A stretch of DNA of 25,356 nt from Clostridiales bacterium UBA4696 (GCA_002404795.1 DHKK01000128.1:1-25356), one strand, 5' to 3'. Counted from the first letter of the stretch, positions 1 through 7,539 are shown. Program-made: numbers and translations. Notes: generated from the letters alone by a model not told the origin.

Positions 1-38
1 ATTGCCTCATAGGGGAAGCCATTTTTTACGGGTGCACC

Positions 39-90
39 CTGTAGGGGCCGATGTGCATCGGCCCCCACGAACTTTGCCCCGCCCCTACAG
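39..90. repeat. Short interspersed palindromic repeat (MITE-like)
   Basis: Perfect 10-bp outer inverted repeats, CTGTAGGGGC at 39-48 and GCCCCTACAG at 81-90, enclose a second perfect 10-bp inverted repeat, GGGGCCGATG (44-53) and CATCGGCCCC (56-65), with a 2-base centre. Nested palindromes of this GTAGGGGC style resemble small non-coding interspersed repeats of Clostridia. That resemblance is from memory and was not searched. It lies past the 3' end of the leftward DUF368 gene. A weaker hairpin follows at 105-125 (GGCTCTCC/GGGGAGGC, with one mismatch and one wobble). No coding potential is convincing in 1-141. Confidence 0.6.
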
Positions 91-141
91 AACGTACCAT
101 CCAAGGCTCTCCACGCAGGGGAGGCGTTGCGCTGCTTGCCC

Positions 142-1038
142 TCAGCTCTCTTTTGCCGCTGCCGGGCCGGGGGTTTGGGCGCGGCGGAGGGCTTCGAGGG
201 TGAGGAGCAGGCAGATGCCGAGGATGAAGCCGAGCCAGTCAAAGCGCTGCAGGCTGACGGGCGGCTGAGGGGCGTCCAGTCCGGCCGGGCCCATGACGAT
301 GGCGTAGAGCGAGCCCGCCATCAGCCCCAAAATCATCCAGACCATCTGGCTGCGGTATTTTTTGAGCGCGGCGCGGATGGCGTGAATGGAAAGTCCAATC
401 CCGGCGATCACGCCGAGGCCCAGCGCGATCAGCCCGGGCAAAACCGAAAAGTCCAGCCCCAGAAACGCCTTGACCGCCCCGATGGCGGGCAGATACACGC
501 CCGCGATGAGCAGGATCGTCGAGCCGGAGATGCCCGGCAGCACCATCGCGGTGATGGCGACGGCACCGGAGACGAAAATGTAGCCCAGCATCCAGACCGG
601 CGCGCCGGCAAAGCGGATGGCGACGCCCGCGGCGTTCGTCCGCAGCAGCGTCAGAAGCACGACGAGCAGCAGGCCGAACAGGGCGAAGGGGCAATTCCGC
701 GCCTGCCCCTGCAGCACGCGCCGCTCCGCCCGGATGACGAGCGGGAACGAGGCCAGCGTCAGCCCCAGAAACAGACTGCTCATAAAATAAATATGCGCCG
801 CGAACAGCTCCGCGAGTACGACTACGCTCACGCCCATCCCCACGACCCAGCCGAGGCCGAGCTGCAGAAGATAGCGGACGGCGGCTCTGCGCGCGTCCTT
901 GTCCTTCCCGAACAGCTGATGCAGCGCGTCAAGAAACCGGTCGTAAAAGCCCAGAATAAACGCGATCGTTCCGCCGGATACGCCGGGGACGCTGTCGGCC
1001 AGCGCCATACAGAACCCATGAAATGCTGTCAGACCCAT
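142..1038 (-). CDS. DUF368 family undecaprenyl-phosphate translocase (PopT-like)
   Basis: This polytopic membrane protein of 298 residues has the DUF368 signature: two related proline-glycine-serine motifs, DSVPGVSGGTIAFILGFY near the N-terminus and VLPGISGSTILLIAGVY in the second half. This reflects the family's internal inverted duplication. DUF368 (PopT) proteins have been shown to return undecaprenyl phosphate across the cytoplasmic membrane for reuse in peptidoglycan and wall polymer synthesis. I chose the ATG at 1038, because GGAGCA lies about 6 bases upstream and the protein then starts right before the first motif. The open frame continues to 1242, but that extension runs through the promoter and is not membrane-like. 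The gene is monocistronic as far as the window shows, divergent from the B12 operon, and has no visible functional link to it. Confidence 0.9.
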   Translation of the reverse strand: MGLTAFHGFCMALADSVPGVSGGTIAFILGFYDRFLDALHQLFGKDKDARRAAVRYLLQLGLGWVVGMGVSVVVLAELFAAHIYFMSSLFLGLTLASFPLVIRAERRVLQGQARNCPFALFGLLLVVLLTLLRTNAAGVAIRFAGAPVWMLGYIFVSGAVAITAMVLPGISGSTILLIAGVYLPAIGAVKAFLGLDFSVLPGLIALGLGVIAGIGLSIHAIRAALKKYRSQMVWMILGLMAGSLYAIVMGPAGLDAPQPPVSLQRFDWLGFILGICLLLTLEALRRAQTPGPAAAKES

Positions 1039-1123
1039 AAAGGCTGCTCCTTCCCGGCGGTCCGGCCGCCGTGTGATCGGATCATAAATGAATGAAACGG
1101 GAAAATACGCTTCTGCCAGAGAC

Positions 1124-1153
1124 AGTATAGCATATTCGGTGCGAAAGTGAAAA
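1124..1153 (-). promoter_or_regulatory. Sigma-A-type promoter of the DUF368 gene
   Basis: Read on the minus strand: -35 TTTTCA (1153-1148), an 18-base spacer, and -10 TATACT (1129-1124) preceded by TGC, an extended -10. It lies about 85 bases upstream of the chosen start codon and faces away from the cobalamin operon. Confidence 0.6.
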
Positions 1154-1235
1154 CTGTTTTGAAACGATCCGCGCCGGGCGGGGAAAGTGCCGGTTTTTTC
1201 ACCAAAAGACACCGGAAAACCGGCGATTCGACGTA

Positions 1236-1263
1236 TTGACAATTTTTCTGCCCGTGTTATAAT
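1236..1263 (+). promoter_or_regulatory. Sigma-A promoter of the cobalamin operon
   Basis: Consensus -35 TTGACA (1236-1241), a 16-base spacer, and consensus -10 TATAAT (1258-1263). Transcription would begin near 1270, some 25 bases before the riboswitch P1 stem. With both hexamers perfect it is the strongest promoter in the window, which suits a gene set switched off through its leader RNA. Confidence 0.9.
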
Positions 1264-1293
1264 GGGGCTGTCTGAAAAAATATAAAATTGTAG

Positions 1294-1447
1294 CGTCTGG
1301 GTGTCCGTCGGGAGGCGGGTGAAAAGGGAATCCGGTGTGAATCCGGAGCGATGCAGTCACTGTGTACGGGAGCTGACCTGTAAAAACCACTGGGAGACCG
1401 GGAAGGGCAGGGCAGCGACGATCAAAGTCAGGAGACCTGCCCAGACG
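1294..1447 (+). ncRNA. Cobalamin (B12) riboswitch aptamer
   Basis: The leader has the conserved parts of a cobalamin riboswitch in order. P1 is closed by CGTCTGGG (1294-1301) pairing with CCCAGACG (1440-1447). The core GGGAATCCGGTGTGAATCCGG starts near 1326 and forms the P4-type CCGG hairpin. TCACTGT follows near 1357, a small change from the usual GCCACTGT. CCACTGGGAGACCGGGAAGG is near 1387, and the B12 box is AGTCAGGAGACCTGCC (1426-1441). Adenosylcobalamin or a related corrinoid bound here would be expected to shut off the genes downstream. This fits the transporter and biosynthesis genes that follow. Confidence 0.96.
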
Positions 1448-1537
1448 TGGAATTTCAATTCCGCTGTCTACGGATTGACCTTCCTGCAAGTTTGTACTGT
1501 CCCCACGCATTTGGGCACAGACGATACGGCTAGGGAG

Positions 1538-1566
1538 AACGGCTGCGGAAATGCAGCCGTTTTTTA
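1538..1566 (+). terminator. Leader intrinsic terminator of the riboswitch expression platform
   Basis: An 8-bp perfect stem, ACGGCTGC (1539-1546) with GCAGCCGT (1553-1560), has a 6-base loop and is followed directly by TTTTTT. It lies between the aptamer and the first start codon. The 90 bases between aptamer and terminator hold two further hairpins: GGAATT/AATTCC at 1449-1462 and one near 1498-1521. These are candidate switching elements. I infer transcriptional control; I could not identify the antiterminator pairing by eye. Confidence 0.85.
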
Positions 1567-1606
1567 TATTTCTTTCAGAACATTTTTGAAAAGAGGTAGA
1601 TCCCCA

Positions 1607-2872
1607 ATGAAAAAGACCATCGCACTCCTGCTCGCAGCCGTGATGCTGCTGAGCCTGCTTGCTGCCTGCAGCAAGACCGAAGCCCCCGCAGAGGAGCCTG
1701 CCCAGGAAGAGCAGACCACCGAAGCGCCCGCACAGGAACAGACCCCCGCCGAAGAGCCCGAGCAGCCCGCCGAGGAGCAGCCCTCGCAGGAAGAACTCGA
1801 TCAGGAAGCCGCCGACAACGTCGCCGCGCTCATCGACGCCATCTATGTGCAGGAGCGCACCGATGACACCGACGCGCAGTGCGAAGCGGCCAAGGCCGCG
1901 TGGGACGCGCTGACCGACGCGCAGAAGGAACTCGTCGAGGGCGAGGAAGCCAGCCCCGAGTACTTCGGCCGCGACACCGGCGACGCCTCGCTGGATGATC
2001 CCCGCAACCAGGACGAGATCGGCGAAAACGAGCTGCTGGTCGTCTCCTTCGGCACGTCCTTCAATGACAGCCGCGTGGCTGACATCAAGGGCATCGAAGA
2101 CGCGCTGCAGGCCGCGTACCCCGACTGGTCCGTCCGCCGCGCCTTCACCGCGCAGATCATCATCAACCACATCCAGGCCCGTGACGGCGAGAAGATCGAC
2201 AACATGACCCAGGCACTCGACCGTGCGGTCGCCAACGGCGTCAAGAACCTTGTCGTCCAGCCGACGCACCTGATGCACGGTGCGGAGTATGACGAGATGT
2301 GCGAAGCCATCGAGACATACAAGGATCAGTTCGAATCTGTCTCCATCGCAGAGCCGCTTCTCGGTGAGGTCGGCTCCGACGCTACCGTCATCAACGCCGA
2401 TAAGGAAGCCGTCGCCAAGGCCATCACCGCCGCTGCCGTCTCCGAGGCCGGCTTTGAGAGCCTCGAGGCTGCCAAGGACGCCGGTACCGCCTTCGTCTTC
2501 ATGGGCCACGGTACCGCGCACGTCGCCAAGGTCACCTACAGCCAGATGCAGACCCAGATGCAGAACCTCGGCTATGAGAACGTCTTCATCGGCACCGTCG
2601 AGGGCGAGCCGGAGGAGACCTCCGCAGAGGCCGTCATCGAGGCCGTCAAGGCTGCCGGTTACACCAACGTCGTCCTGCGCCCGCTGATGGTCGTTGCCGG
2701 CGATCACGCCAACAACGACATGGCCGGTTCCGACGATGATTCCTGGAAGACCATGTTTGAGGCTGCCGGCTTCACCGTCGACTGCCAGATCCACGGCCTC
2801 GGCGAGATCGCCGATGTCCAGGCGCTCTACGTCGCCCACACCAAGGCTGCGATCGATGCGCTGAACGCATAA
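1607..2872 (+). CDS. cbiK: Membrane-anchored CbiK-like sirohydrochlorin cobaltochelatase lipoprotein
   Basis: The 421-residue product opens with a lipoprotein signal ending in LLAAC (Cys21). A Pro/Ala/Glu-rich spacer follows to about residue 66. Residues 67-110 form a small helical module (ending WDALTDAQKELVEG) of a kind common in clostridial surface proteins. The CbiK fold follows from about 140. The two His and one Glu of CbiK active sites appear as His301 (MGHGT), Glu332 (VEGEPE) and His367 (GDHANND), at family-like spacing. CbiK enzymes insert cobalt into sirohydrochlorin in the cytoplasm. This one should sit on the outer face of the membrane, as the periplasmic Desulfovibrio CbiK homologue does outside the cytoplasm. 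Its substrate and direction are therefore uncertain: cobalt or tetrapyrrole handling for the adjacent importer is an inference. The ATG at 1607 follows AAAGAGGT; the longer open frame crosses the riboswitch. Confidence 0.88.
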   Translation: MKKTIALLLAAVMLLSLLAACSKTEAPAEEPAQEEQTTEAPAQEQTPAEEPEQPAEEQPSQEELDQEAADNVAALIDAIYVQERTDDTDAQCEAAKAAWDALTDAQKELVEGEEASPEYFGRDTGDASLDDPRNQDEIGENELLVVSFGTSFNDSRVADIKGIEDALQAAYPDWSVRRAFTAQIIINHIQARDGEKIDNMTQALDRAVANGVKNLVVQPTHLMHGAEYDEMCEAIETYKDQFESVSIAEPLLGEVGSDATVINADKEAVAKAITAAAVSEAGFESLEAAKDAGTAFVFMGHGTAHVAKVTYSQMQTQMQNLGYENVFIGTVEGEPEETSAEAVIEAVKAAGYTNVVLRPLMVVAGDHANNDMAGSDDDSWKTMFEAAGFTVDCQIHGLGEIADVQALYVAHTKAAIDALNA

Positions 2873-2888
2873 AGATCCTGATCACCCG

Positions 2889-2918
2889 GCTCCGGGGCGG
2901 CAGCGGCCACCCCGGAGC
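2889..2918 (+). other. Intergenic hairpin without a U-tract
   Basis: A perfect 9-bp inverted repeat, GCTCCGGGG (2889-2897) and CCCCGGAGC (2910-2918), has a 12-base loop. No T-run follows, so it is unlikely to be a strong terminator. It sits in the 73-base gap between the first two lipoprotein genes and could stabilise or process the mRNA, setting different levels of the two products. Confidence 0.6.
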
Positions 2919-2945
2919 GAACTGCGCTCTATGGAGGAGAACCCA

Positions 2946-3875
2946 ATGAAAAAGCTGATCGCACTTGCCCTGTCTGCGCTGCTGCTGTTTGCCCTGCTGA
3001 CCGGCTGCGCACAAAAACCGGCCGAACCTGCCGCCGCAGAGCCGGCGCAGCCCGCCGCCGAAGTCCCGGCAGAAGCCCCCGCGGCCGAAGAAGCTCCCGC
3101 AGCCGAGTCCGCCGAGGAGCCCGCGGAAGAACCGGCTCCCGCCGAGCCCGCCCTGCCCGACGGCGTCTACACGGCGGAGTTCAATACCGACAGCAGCATG
3201 TTCCACGCGAACGAAGCCTGTGACGGCAAGGGCACGCTGACCGTCAAGGACGGCAGCATGACCATCCACGTCAGCCTCGCGTCCAAGAGCATCGTCAATC
3301 TGTTCTATGGTCTGGCCGAGGATGCGCAGAAGGACGGCGCAGAGCTCCTGCAGCCCACGACCGACACCGTCACCTATTCCGACGGCCTGTCCGACGAGGT
3401 CTACGGCTTCGATATCCCTGTCCCCGCGCTGGATACGGAGTTTGACGTCGCCCTCATCGGCAAGAAGGGCGTCTGGTACGACCATAAGGTCTCCGTCACG
3501 GACCCTGTCCCGCTCGCGGAAGCCGGGAAGACCGTTCAGGACCTTGGTCTGGCCGACGGCGTCTATACCGCCGAGCTCACCTTCGCGGGCGGCTCCGGCA
3601 AGGCGCAGGTCCTTTCGCCCTGCACCCTGACCGTGCAGGACGGCGCGGCTGCGGCCACGATCGTCTGGAGCAGCAGCAAGTATGACTATATGCTGGTAAA
3701 CGGCGAACGCTATGACGTGTTGTCGACGGAGCCCGGCTCGACGTTCGAGATCCCCGTCGACGCCTTTGACACCGACCTGACCGTCATCGGCGACACGACC
3801 GCCATGAGCACGCCCCATGAGATCGAATACACCCTGAACTTCTCGTCTGCCAGCCTGCAGGCGGCGGGCGAATGA
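2946..3875 (+). CDS. Lipoprotein with two NEAT-like beta-rich domains
   Basis: The 309-residue protein has a lipoprotein signal (lipobox LLTGC, Cys21) and an Ala/Glu/Pro-rich spacer to about residue 68. Two related domains each begin DGVYTAE, at about 70-188 and 201-305. Both contain a TLTV.DG strand. The first ends with WYDHKVSV, which resembles the YxxxY/H ending of NEAT (near-iron transporter) domains. NEAT proteins bind haem or metals at the Gram-positive surface. The match is by eye and distant, so the ligand is unknown. The position between a chelatase-like lipoprotein and an importer of the haem/siderophore/B12 class suggests ligand capture. I chose the ATG at 2946: an earlier in-frame ATG at 2931 is itself part of the ATGGAGGAG ribosome-binding site. 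The stop overlaps the next start by 4 bases (ATGA). Confidence 0.7.
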   Translation: MKKLIALALSALLLFALLTGCAQKPAEPAAAEPAQPAAEVPAEAPAAEEAPAAESAEEPAEEPAPAEPALPDGVYTAEFNTDSSMFHANEACDGKGTLTVKDGSMTIHVSLASKSIVNLFYGLAEDAQKDGAELLQPTTDTVTYSDGLSDEVYGFDIPVPALDTEFDVALIGKKGVWYDHKVSVTDPVPLAEAGKTVQDLGLADGVYTAELTFAGGSGKAQVLSPCTLTVQDGAAAATIVWSSSKYDYMLVNGERYDVLSTEPGSTFEIPVDAFDTDLTVIGDTTAMSTPHEIEYTLNFSSASLQAAGE

Positions 3876-5029
3876 AGCCGCGCCTGCTTGCGCTGCTGCT
3901 GGCGCTTTTGCTGCTGTGCGGCTGCGCCGCCCCGCAGCAGGCCCCGGCGGAGCAGTCCGCACCGGAGCAGCCCGCGGCCGCAGCCGCGTGGGACAGCCTG
4001 ACGTTTGACCGCGCGCTGCCCCTCGCCTACGCCGAGCAGTTCACGGTCTGCTATGCGGGCGAGGACTATACGCGCATCACCATCGGTGCGGACCAGACCG
4101 TTCTGCTCGTGGCCGAGGGCGCGCCGGTCCCGGCGGGCGTGCCGGCGGACGTGACCGTCCTGCAGCAGCCGCTGGACCACATCTATCTCGTCGCCACGGC
4201 GGCGATGGACTTTTTCCGCGAGCTTGACGCCGTGGACCGCATCGCGCTCAGCGGCCAGAAGGAATCGGACTGGTATATCGATGAGGCGAGAGCCGCCATG
4301 CAGGTCGGGACCATGGTCTACGCCGGAAAATACTCCGCGCCCGACTATGAGACCATCCTGGCAGAAGGCTGCGATCTTGCGATCGAAAACACCATGATCT
4401 ATCACACGCCGGAGGTCGTCGAGCAGCTGGAGTCGGTCGGCGTGCCCGTGCTCATCGAGCGCTCGAGCTACGAATCGGACCCCCTCGGCCGCATGGAATG
4501 GCTGAAGCTCTACGGCGCGCTGGTGGGAAAGGAAGACGAGGCCTGCGAAGCCTATGACGCGCTGCTGCAGGACCTGCAGCCCGTGCTCGCGCAGGAGCCG
4601 GCGGGCAAGACCGTCGCCTTCTTCTACATCACCACGACCGGCGCAGTCAACGTGCGAAAATCCGGCGATTATATCGCCAAGGCCATCCGGATGGCGGGCG
4701 GCGACTACGTCTCGTTCGACGAGAGCGGCGAGGAAAACGCCCTCTCGACCATGACCATCCAGATGGAATCGTTCTACGACGCCGCGGCGGACGCGGACGT
4801 GCTCATCTACAACAGCACCATCGACGGCGAGCTGGACTCGCTGGACGCCCTGCTGGCCAAAAGCCCGCTGCTCGCGGACTTTAAAGCCGTGCAGACGGGC
4901 AATGTCTGGTGCATCACCAAAAACTTTTATCAGGAATCGCTCGCGCTCGGCGATCTGATCCTCGACGTCCACGCCGTTCTGAACGACAAGGACGCGGACG
5001 ATCTGCGGTTCCTGCGGAAACTATCATAA
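3872..5029 (+). CDS. ABC transporter substrate-binding lipoprotein, FecB/BtuF type
   Basis: The 385-residue lipoprotein (lipobox LLCGC, Cys18) is the receptor of the importer encoded next. After a short Ala/Pro/Glu spacer it has the class III binding-protein layout with two lobes. Typical sequences are the region from about 145 (VYAGKYSAPDYETILAEG), followed by the VGVPVLIERSSYES loop, and the C-terminal DVLIYNSTIDG region. This class binds haem, siderophores or corrinoids. The B12 riboswitch makes a corrinoid, cobinamide or cobalt-chelate ligand the favoured guess, but the sequence alone does not fix it. Start overlap with the preceding stop suggests translational coupling. Confidence 0.88.
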   Translation: MKPRLLALLLALLLLCGCAAPQQAPAEQSAPEQPAAAAAWDSLTFDRALPLAYAEQFTVCYAGEDYTRITIGADQTVLLVAEGAPVPAGVPADVTVLQQPLDHIYLVATAAMDFFRELDAVDRIALSGQKESDWYIDEARAAMQVGTMVYAGKYSAPDYETILAEGCDLAIENTMIYHTPEVVEQLESVGVPVLIERSSYESDPLGRMEWLKLYGALVGKEDEACEAYDALLQDLQPVLAQEPAGKTVAFFYITTTGAVNVRKSGDYIAKAIRMAGGDYVSFDESGEENALSTMTIQMESFYDAAADADVLIYNSTIDGELDSLDALLAKSPLLADFKAVQTGNVWCITKNFYQESLALGDLILDVHAVLNDKDADDLRFLRKLS

Positions 5030-5044
5030 TACAGGAGGAGCAGT

Positions 5045-6055
5045 ATGGAAAAGACCCGGAGACTACGGATATGGGGCGGTTTTCTGCTGCTCCTTCTGCT
5101 GCTTTTGATTTTTTTGATCTGGAACATCCTCGCGGGGAGCGTCCGGCTCCCCTCGTCAGAAATATGGGCGATCCTGCAGGGCGGGGGCGAAGGCTCGCAG
5201 CGCAGGATCCTGCTGCAGATCCGCCTGCCGCGGCTGCTTTCGGCGCTGATCCTCGGCGGGGCTTTGTCGGTCTCGGGGTATCTGCTGCAGACGTTTTTTC
5301 ATAACCCCATCGCGGGCCCCTTCGTCCTCGGCGTCTCGTCCGGCGCGAAGCTGACGGTGTCGATCACCATGGTCGCGCTTCTCAGCCGGGGGCTGGTGTC
5401 CACGTCGGCGGTGCTGATCGCGGCGGCGTTCGCGGGCGCGATGCTCTCGATGGGCTTCGTGCTGGCGATCTCCAGGAAGGTCCGGCGCATGAGCCTGCTC
5501 GTGGTCTGTGGCGTCATGATCGGCTATATCTGCACGGCGCTGACCGACTTCATCGTCACCTTCGCCGACGATTCCAACATCGTGAACCTGCACAACTGGT
5601 CGCTCGGCTCGTTCTCCGGCATGAGCTGGGAGAACGTGCGGACCATGGCGCTGGTCTGCGGCGCGGCGCTGGTGCTGGCCTTTTTCCTCTCGAAGCCCAT
5701 CCGGGCCTACCAGCTGGGCGAGGTGTACGCGCAGAACATGGGCGTCCACCTGCGCGCGTTCCGCACGGCGCTGATCCTGCTCTCAAGCATCCTGTCCGCC
5801 TGCGTGACGGCGTTCGCCGGGCCCATTTCCTTTGTCGGCATCGCCGTGCCGCACCTCATGAAATCCCTGTTCGGGACGGCCGAGCCGCTCATCCTCATCC
5901 CGGCATCCTTCCTCGGCGGCGGTGCGTTCTGCCTGCTCTGCGATCTGATCGCCCGCACGGCCTTCGCGCCGACCGAGGTCAGCATCAGCTCCGTGACGGC
6001 CGTGTTCGGCGCGCCCATCGTCATCTACATGATGATCCACAGAAAGGCGGGATAA
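5045..6055 (+). CDS. FecCD/BtuC-type ABC transporter permease
   Basis: This 336-residue membrane protein has many hydrophobic segments and the FecCD motifs. They are GGALSVSGYLLQTFFHNPIAGPF (about 71-93) followed by the LGVSSGAKL loop, NLHNWSLGSFSG near the middle, and FVGIAVPHLMKSLFG near residue 260, the coupling region facing the ATPase. Such permeases work as homodimers importing iron-siderophores, haem or vitamin B12. The ATG at 5045 follows AGGAGGAGC. It lies 15 bases after the binding-protein stop and 1 base before the ATPase start, so these three genes form one transporter. Confidence 0.93.
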   Translation: MEKTRRLRIWGGFLLLLLLLLIFLIWNILAGSVRLPSSEIWAILQGGGEGSQRRILLQIRLPRLLSALILGGALSVSGYLLQTFFHNPIAGPFVLGVSSGAKLTVSITMVALLSRGLVSTSAVLIAAAFAGAMLSMGFVLAISRKVRRMSLLVVCGVMIGYICTALTDFIVTFADDSNIVNLHNWSLGSFSGMSWENVRTMALVCGAALVLAFFLSKPIRAYQLGEVYAQNMGVHLRAFRTALILLSSILSACVTAFAGPISFVGIAVPHLMKSLFGTAEPLILIPASFLGGGAFCLLCDLIARTAFAPTEVSISSVTAVFGAPIVIYMMIHRKAG

Positions 6056-6056
6056 G

Positions 6057-6827
6057 ATGGAAGCCTATCTGCAGACAGAAGACCTTGCCGTCGGCTATCA
6101 GGGCAGGACCCTGATCGGCGAAATTTCACTTGCCGTGCAGCGCGGGAAGATCGTCACGCTCATCGGCCCGAACGGCTCCGGCAAGTCGACCATCCTCAAG
6201 ACCATCGCCGGGCAACTGCCGCGCATCGGCGGCACCGCGTATTTGGACGGCGAGGAGCTGCGCGCGTGCAGCCGCAACGCCATCGCCCGCCGCATGGCCA
6301 TCCTCATGACTGCCCGCATGGACCCGGAGCTCATGACCTGCCGCGACGTGGTCAGCAGCGGCCGCTACCCCTATACGGGAAAACTCGGCATCCTGACCGC
6401 GGAAGACAAAAAGATCGTGGACGAGAGCCTGCGCCGCACGGACGCGGAGGCCTTTGCCGACCGCCCCTTCCAGGCCGTCAGCGACGGCCAGCGGCAGCGC
6501 ATCCTGCTCGCCCGCGCGCTCTGCCAGCAGCCGGAGCTCATCGTGCTCGACGAGCCGACGAGTTATCTGGACATCCGCTATAAGCTGGAGCTGCTGACCA
6601 TCCTCAAGCGCATGGTGCGCGAGGAGAATCTGGCCGTGCTCATGTCGCTGCACGAGCTGGATCTGGCGCGGCGCGTGTCCGACACCGTCGTGTGCGTCGC
6701 GGGCGACCACATCGACCGCGTCGGCCCGCCGGAGGAGATCTTCACGCGCGACTATATCGCAAAGCTCTACCACATGGAGCCGGGGCGGTACGACCCCTGC
6801 TTCTCCACGCTGGATCTCGTACCATAG
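6057..6827 (+). CDS. ABC transporter ATPase of the FecE/BtuD class
   Basis: The 256-residue nucleotide-binding subunit powers the adjacent FecCD permease. Visible motifs are Walker A GPNGSGKST (about 37-45), the signature VSDGQRQRILLARAL (about 141-155, SDGQ replacing the common SGGQ), Walker B LIVLDEPTSYLD and the H-loop SLHELD. The Q-loop lies around MTARM. Length and order are standard for the FecE/HmuV/BtuD group. It is placed 1 base after the permease and about 8 bases before cbiL, linking transport directly to the biosynthetic genes. Confidence 0.94.
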   Translation: MEAYLQTEDLAVGYQGRTLIGEISLAVQRGKIVTLIGPNGSGKSTILKTIAGQLPRIGGTAYLDGEELRACSRNAIARRMAILMTARMDPELMTCRDVVSSGRYPYTGKLGILTAEDKKIVDESLRRTDAEAFADRPFQAVSDGQRQRILLARALCQQPELIVLDEPTSYLDIRYKLELLTILKRMVREENLAVLMSLHELDLARRVSDTVVCVAGDHIDRVGPPEEIFTRDYIAKLYHMEPGRYDPCFSTLDLVP

Positions 6828-6835
6828 GGAGGACC

Positions 6836-7528
6836 ATGGAACAGAATCATACGGGGATCCTTTACGCTGTCAGCGTCGGCCCCGGCGACCCGGAGCTGCT
6901 GACGCTGCAGGCTGTCCGGACGCTGGAACGCTGCACCGTCATCGCCGCACCGCAGACGGCTTCCGGCCGCACGCTCGCGCTGGATATCGTCCGCGCGGCG
7001 ATGGATCTGCAGGGAAAGACGATCTTGCCGCTGGCTTTTTCCATGTCGCCGGATGCTGCAACGCGCGAAGCGCACTGGCGTGCGGCTGCGGACGCGGTCG
7101 AGACCGTGCTCGCCACGGGAGAGGACGTTGCGCTCGTGAACCTCGGCGATGTCTCGCTCTACGCCACGGCGTATTATATCCTCGATCTTGTCCGCGCCGA
7201 CGGCTACGCCGCCGTCATGCTGCCCGGCGTCATGAGCATCTCCGCCGTCGCTGCGCGCCTCACCCGCAGCCTGACCCGGATGGAGCAGCCGCTGCACGTC
7301 CTCCCCGGCAGCACTGATCTGACTGACGCGTTGCGGCTGCCGGGCACGAAGGTACTCATGAAATCCGGCCGCGCCATCCACGAAGCCGTGGATGCGATCG
7401 AGCGGGCGGGACTTCTGGACCGGGCGGCGCTGGTGGCCGACTGCGGCCTGCCGACGGAGCAGGTCTATGAAGATCTCCGGCAGCTGCCGGAGCAGCTGAG
7501 CTATTTTGCTACGATCCTCGTGTACTGA
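6836..7528 (+). CDS. cbiL: Cobalt-precorrin-2 (cobalt-factor II) C20-methyltransferase
   Basis: CbiL uses SAM to methylate C20 of cobalt-factor II, the first ring methylation specific to corrins. The 230-residue protein has the tetrapyrrole methylase fold. It begins with the glycine-rich SVGPGDPELLTLQAVRTLE loop and has a VALVNLGDVSLYAT segment, with Val where many members have Pro. PGVMSISAVAARL follows near 130. I chose the ATG at 6836 after GGGAGGACC; the open frame extends further upstream inside the ATPase gene. It is the first biosynthetic gene after the transporter. The anaerobic (cobalt-early) assignment rests on the neighbouring cbiD, cbiG and cbiK-like genes. Confidence 0.93.
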   Translation: MEQNHTGILYAVSVGPGDPELLTLQAVRTLERCTVIAAPQTASGRTLALDIVRAAMDLQGKTILPLAFSMSPDAATREAHWRAAADAVETVLATGEDVALVNLGDVSLYATAYYILDLVRADGYAAVMLPGVMSISAVAARLTRSLTRMEQPLHVLPGSTDLTDALRLPGTKVLMKSGRAIHEAVDAIERAGLLDRAALVADCGLPTEQVYEDLRQLPEQLSYFATILVY

Positions 7529-7539
7529 GGAGGGAACGG

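Noticed and set aside
127..1095. 322-codon plus-strand open frame opposite the DUF368 gene
   Set aside because: Gln/Arg/Asp-rich translation typical of an antisense shadow; the minus-strand frame has membrane segments and DUF368 motifs.
1199..2839. 546-codon minus-strand open frame opposite the CbiK-like gene
   Set aside because: Shadow of GC-rich coding on the plus strand; Gly/Leu/Asp-rich low-complexity translation, no family features, and it runs antisense through the riboswitch.
3710..4972. 420-codon minus-strand open frame opposite the binding-protein gene
   Set aside because: Arg/Asp/Val-rich antisense translation without motifs or a promoter.
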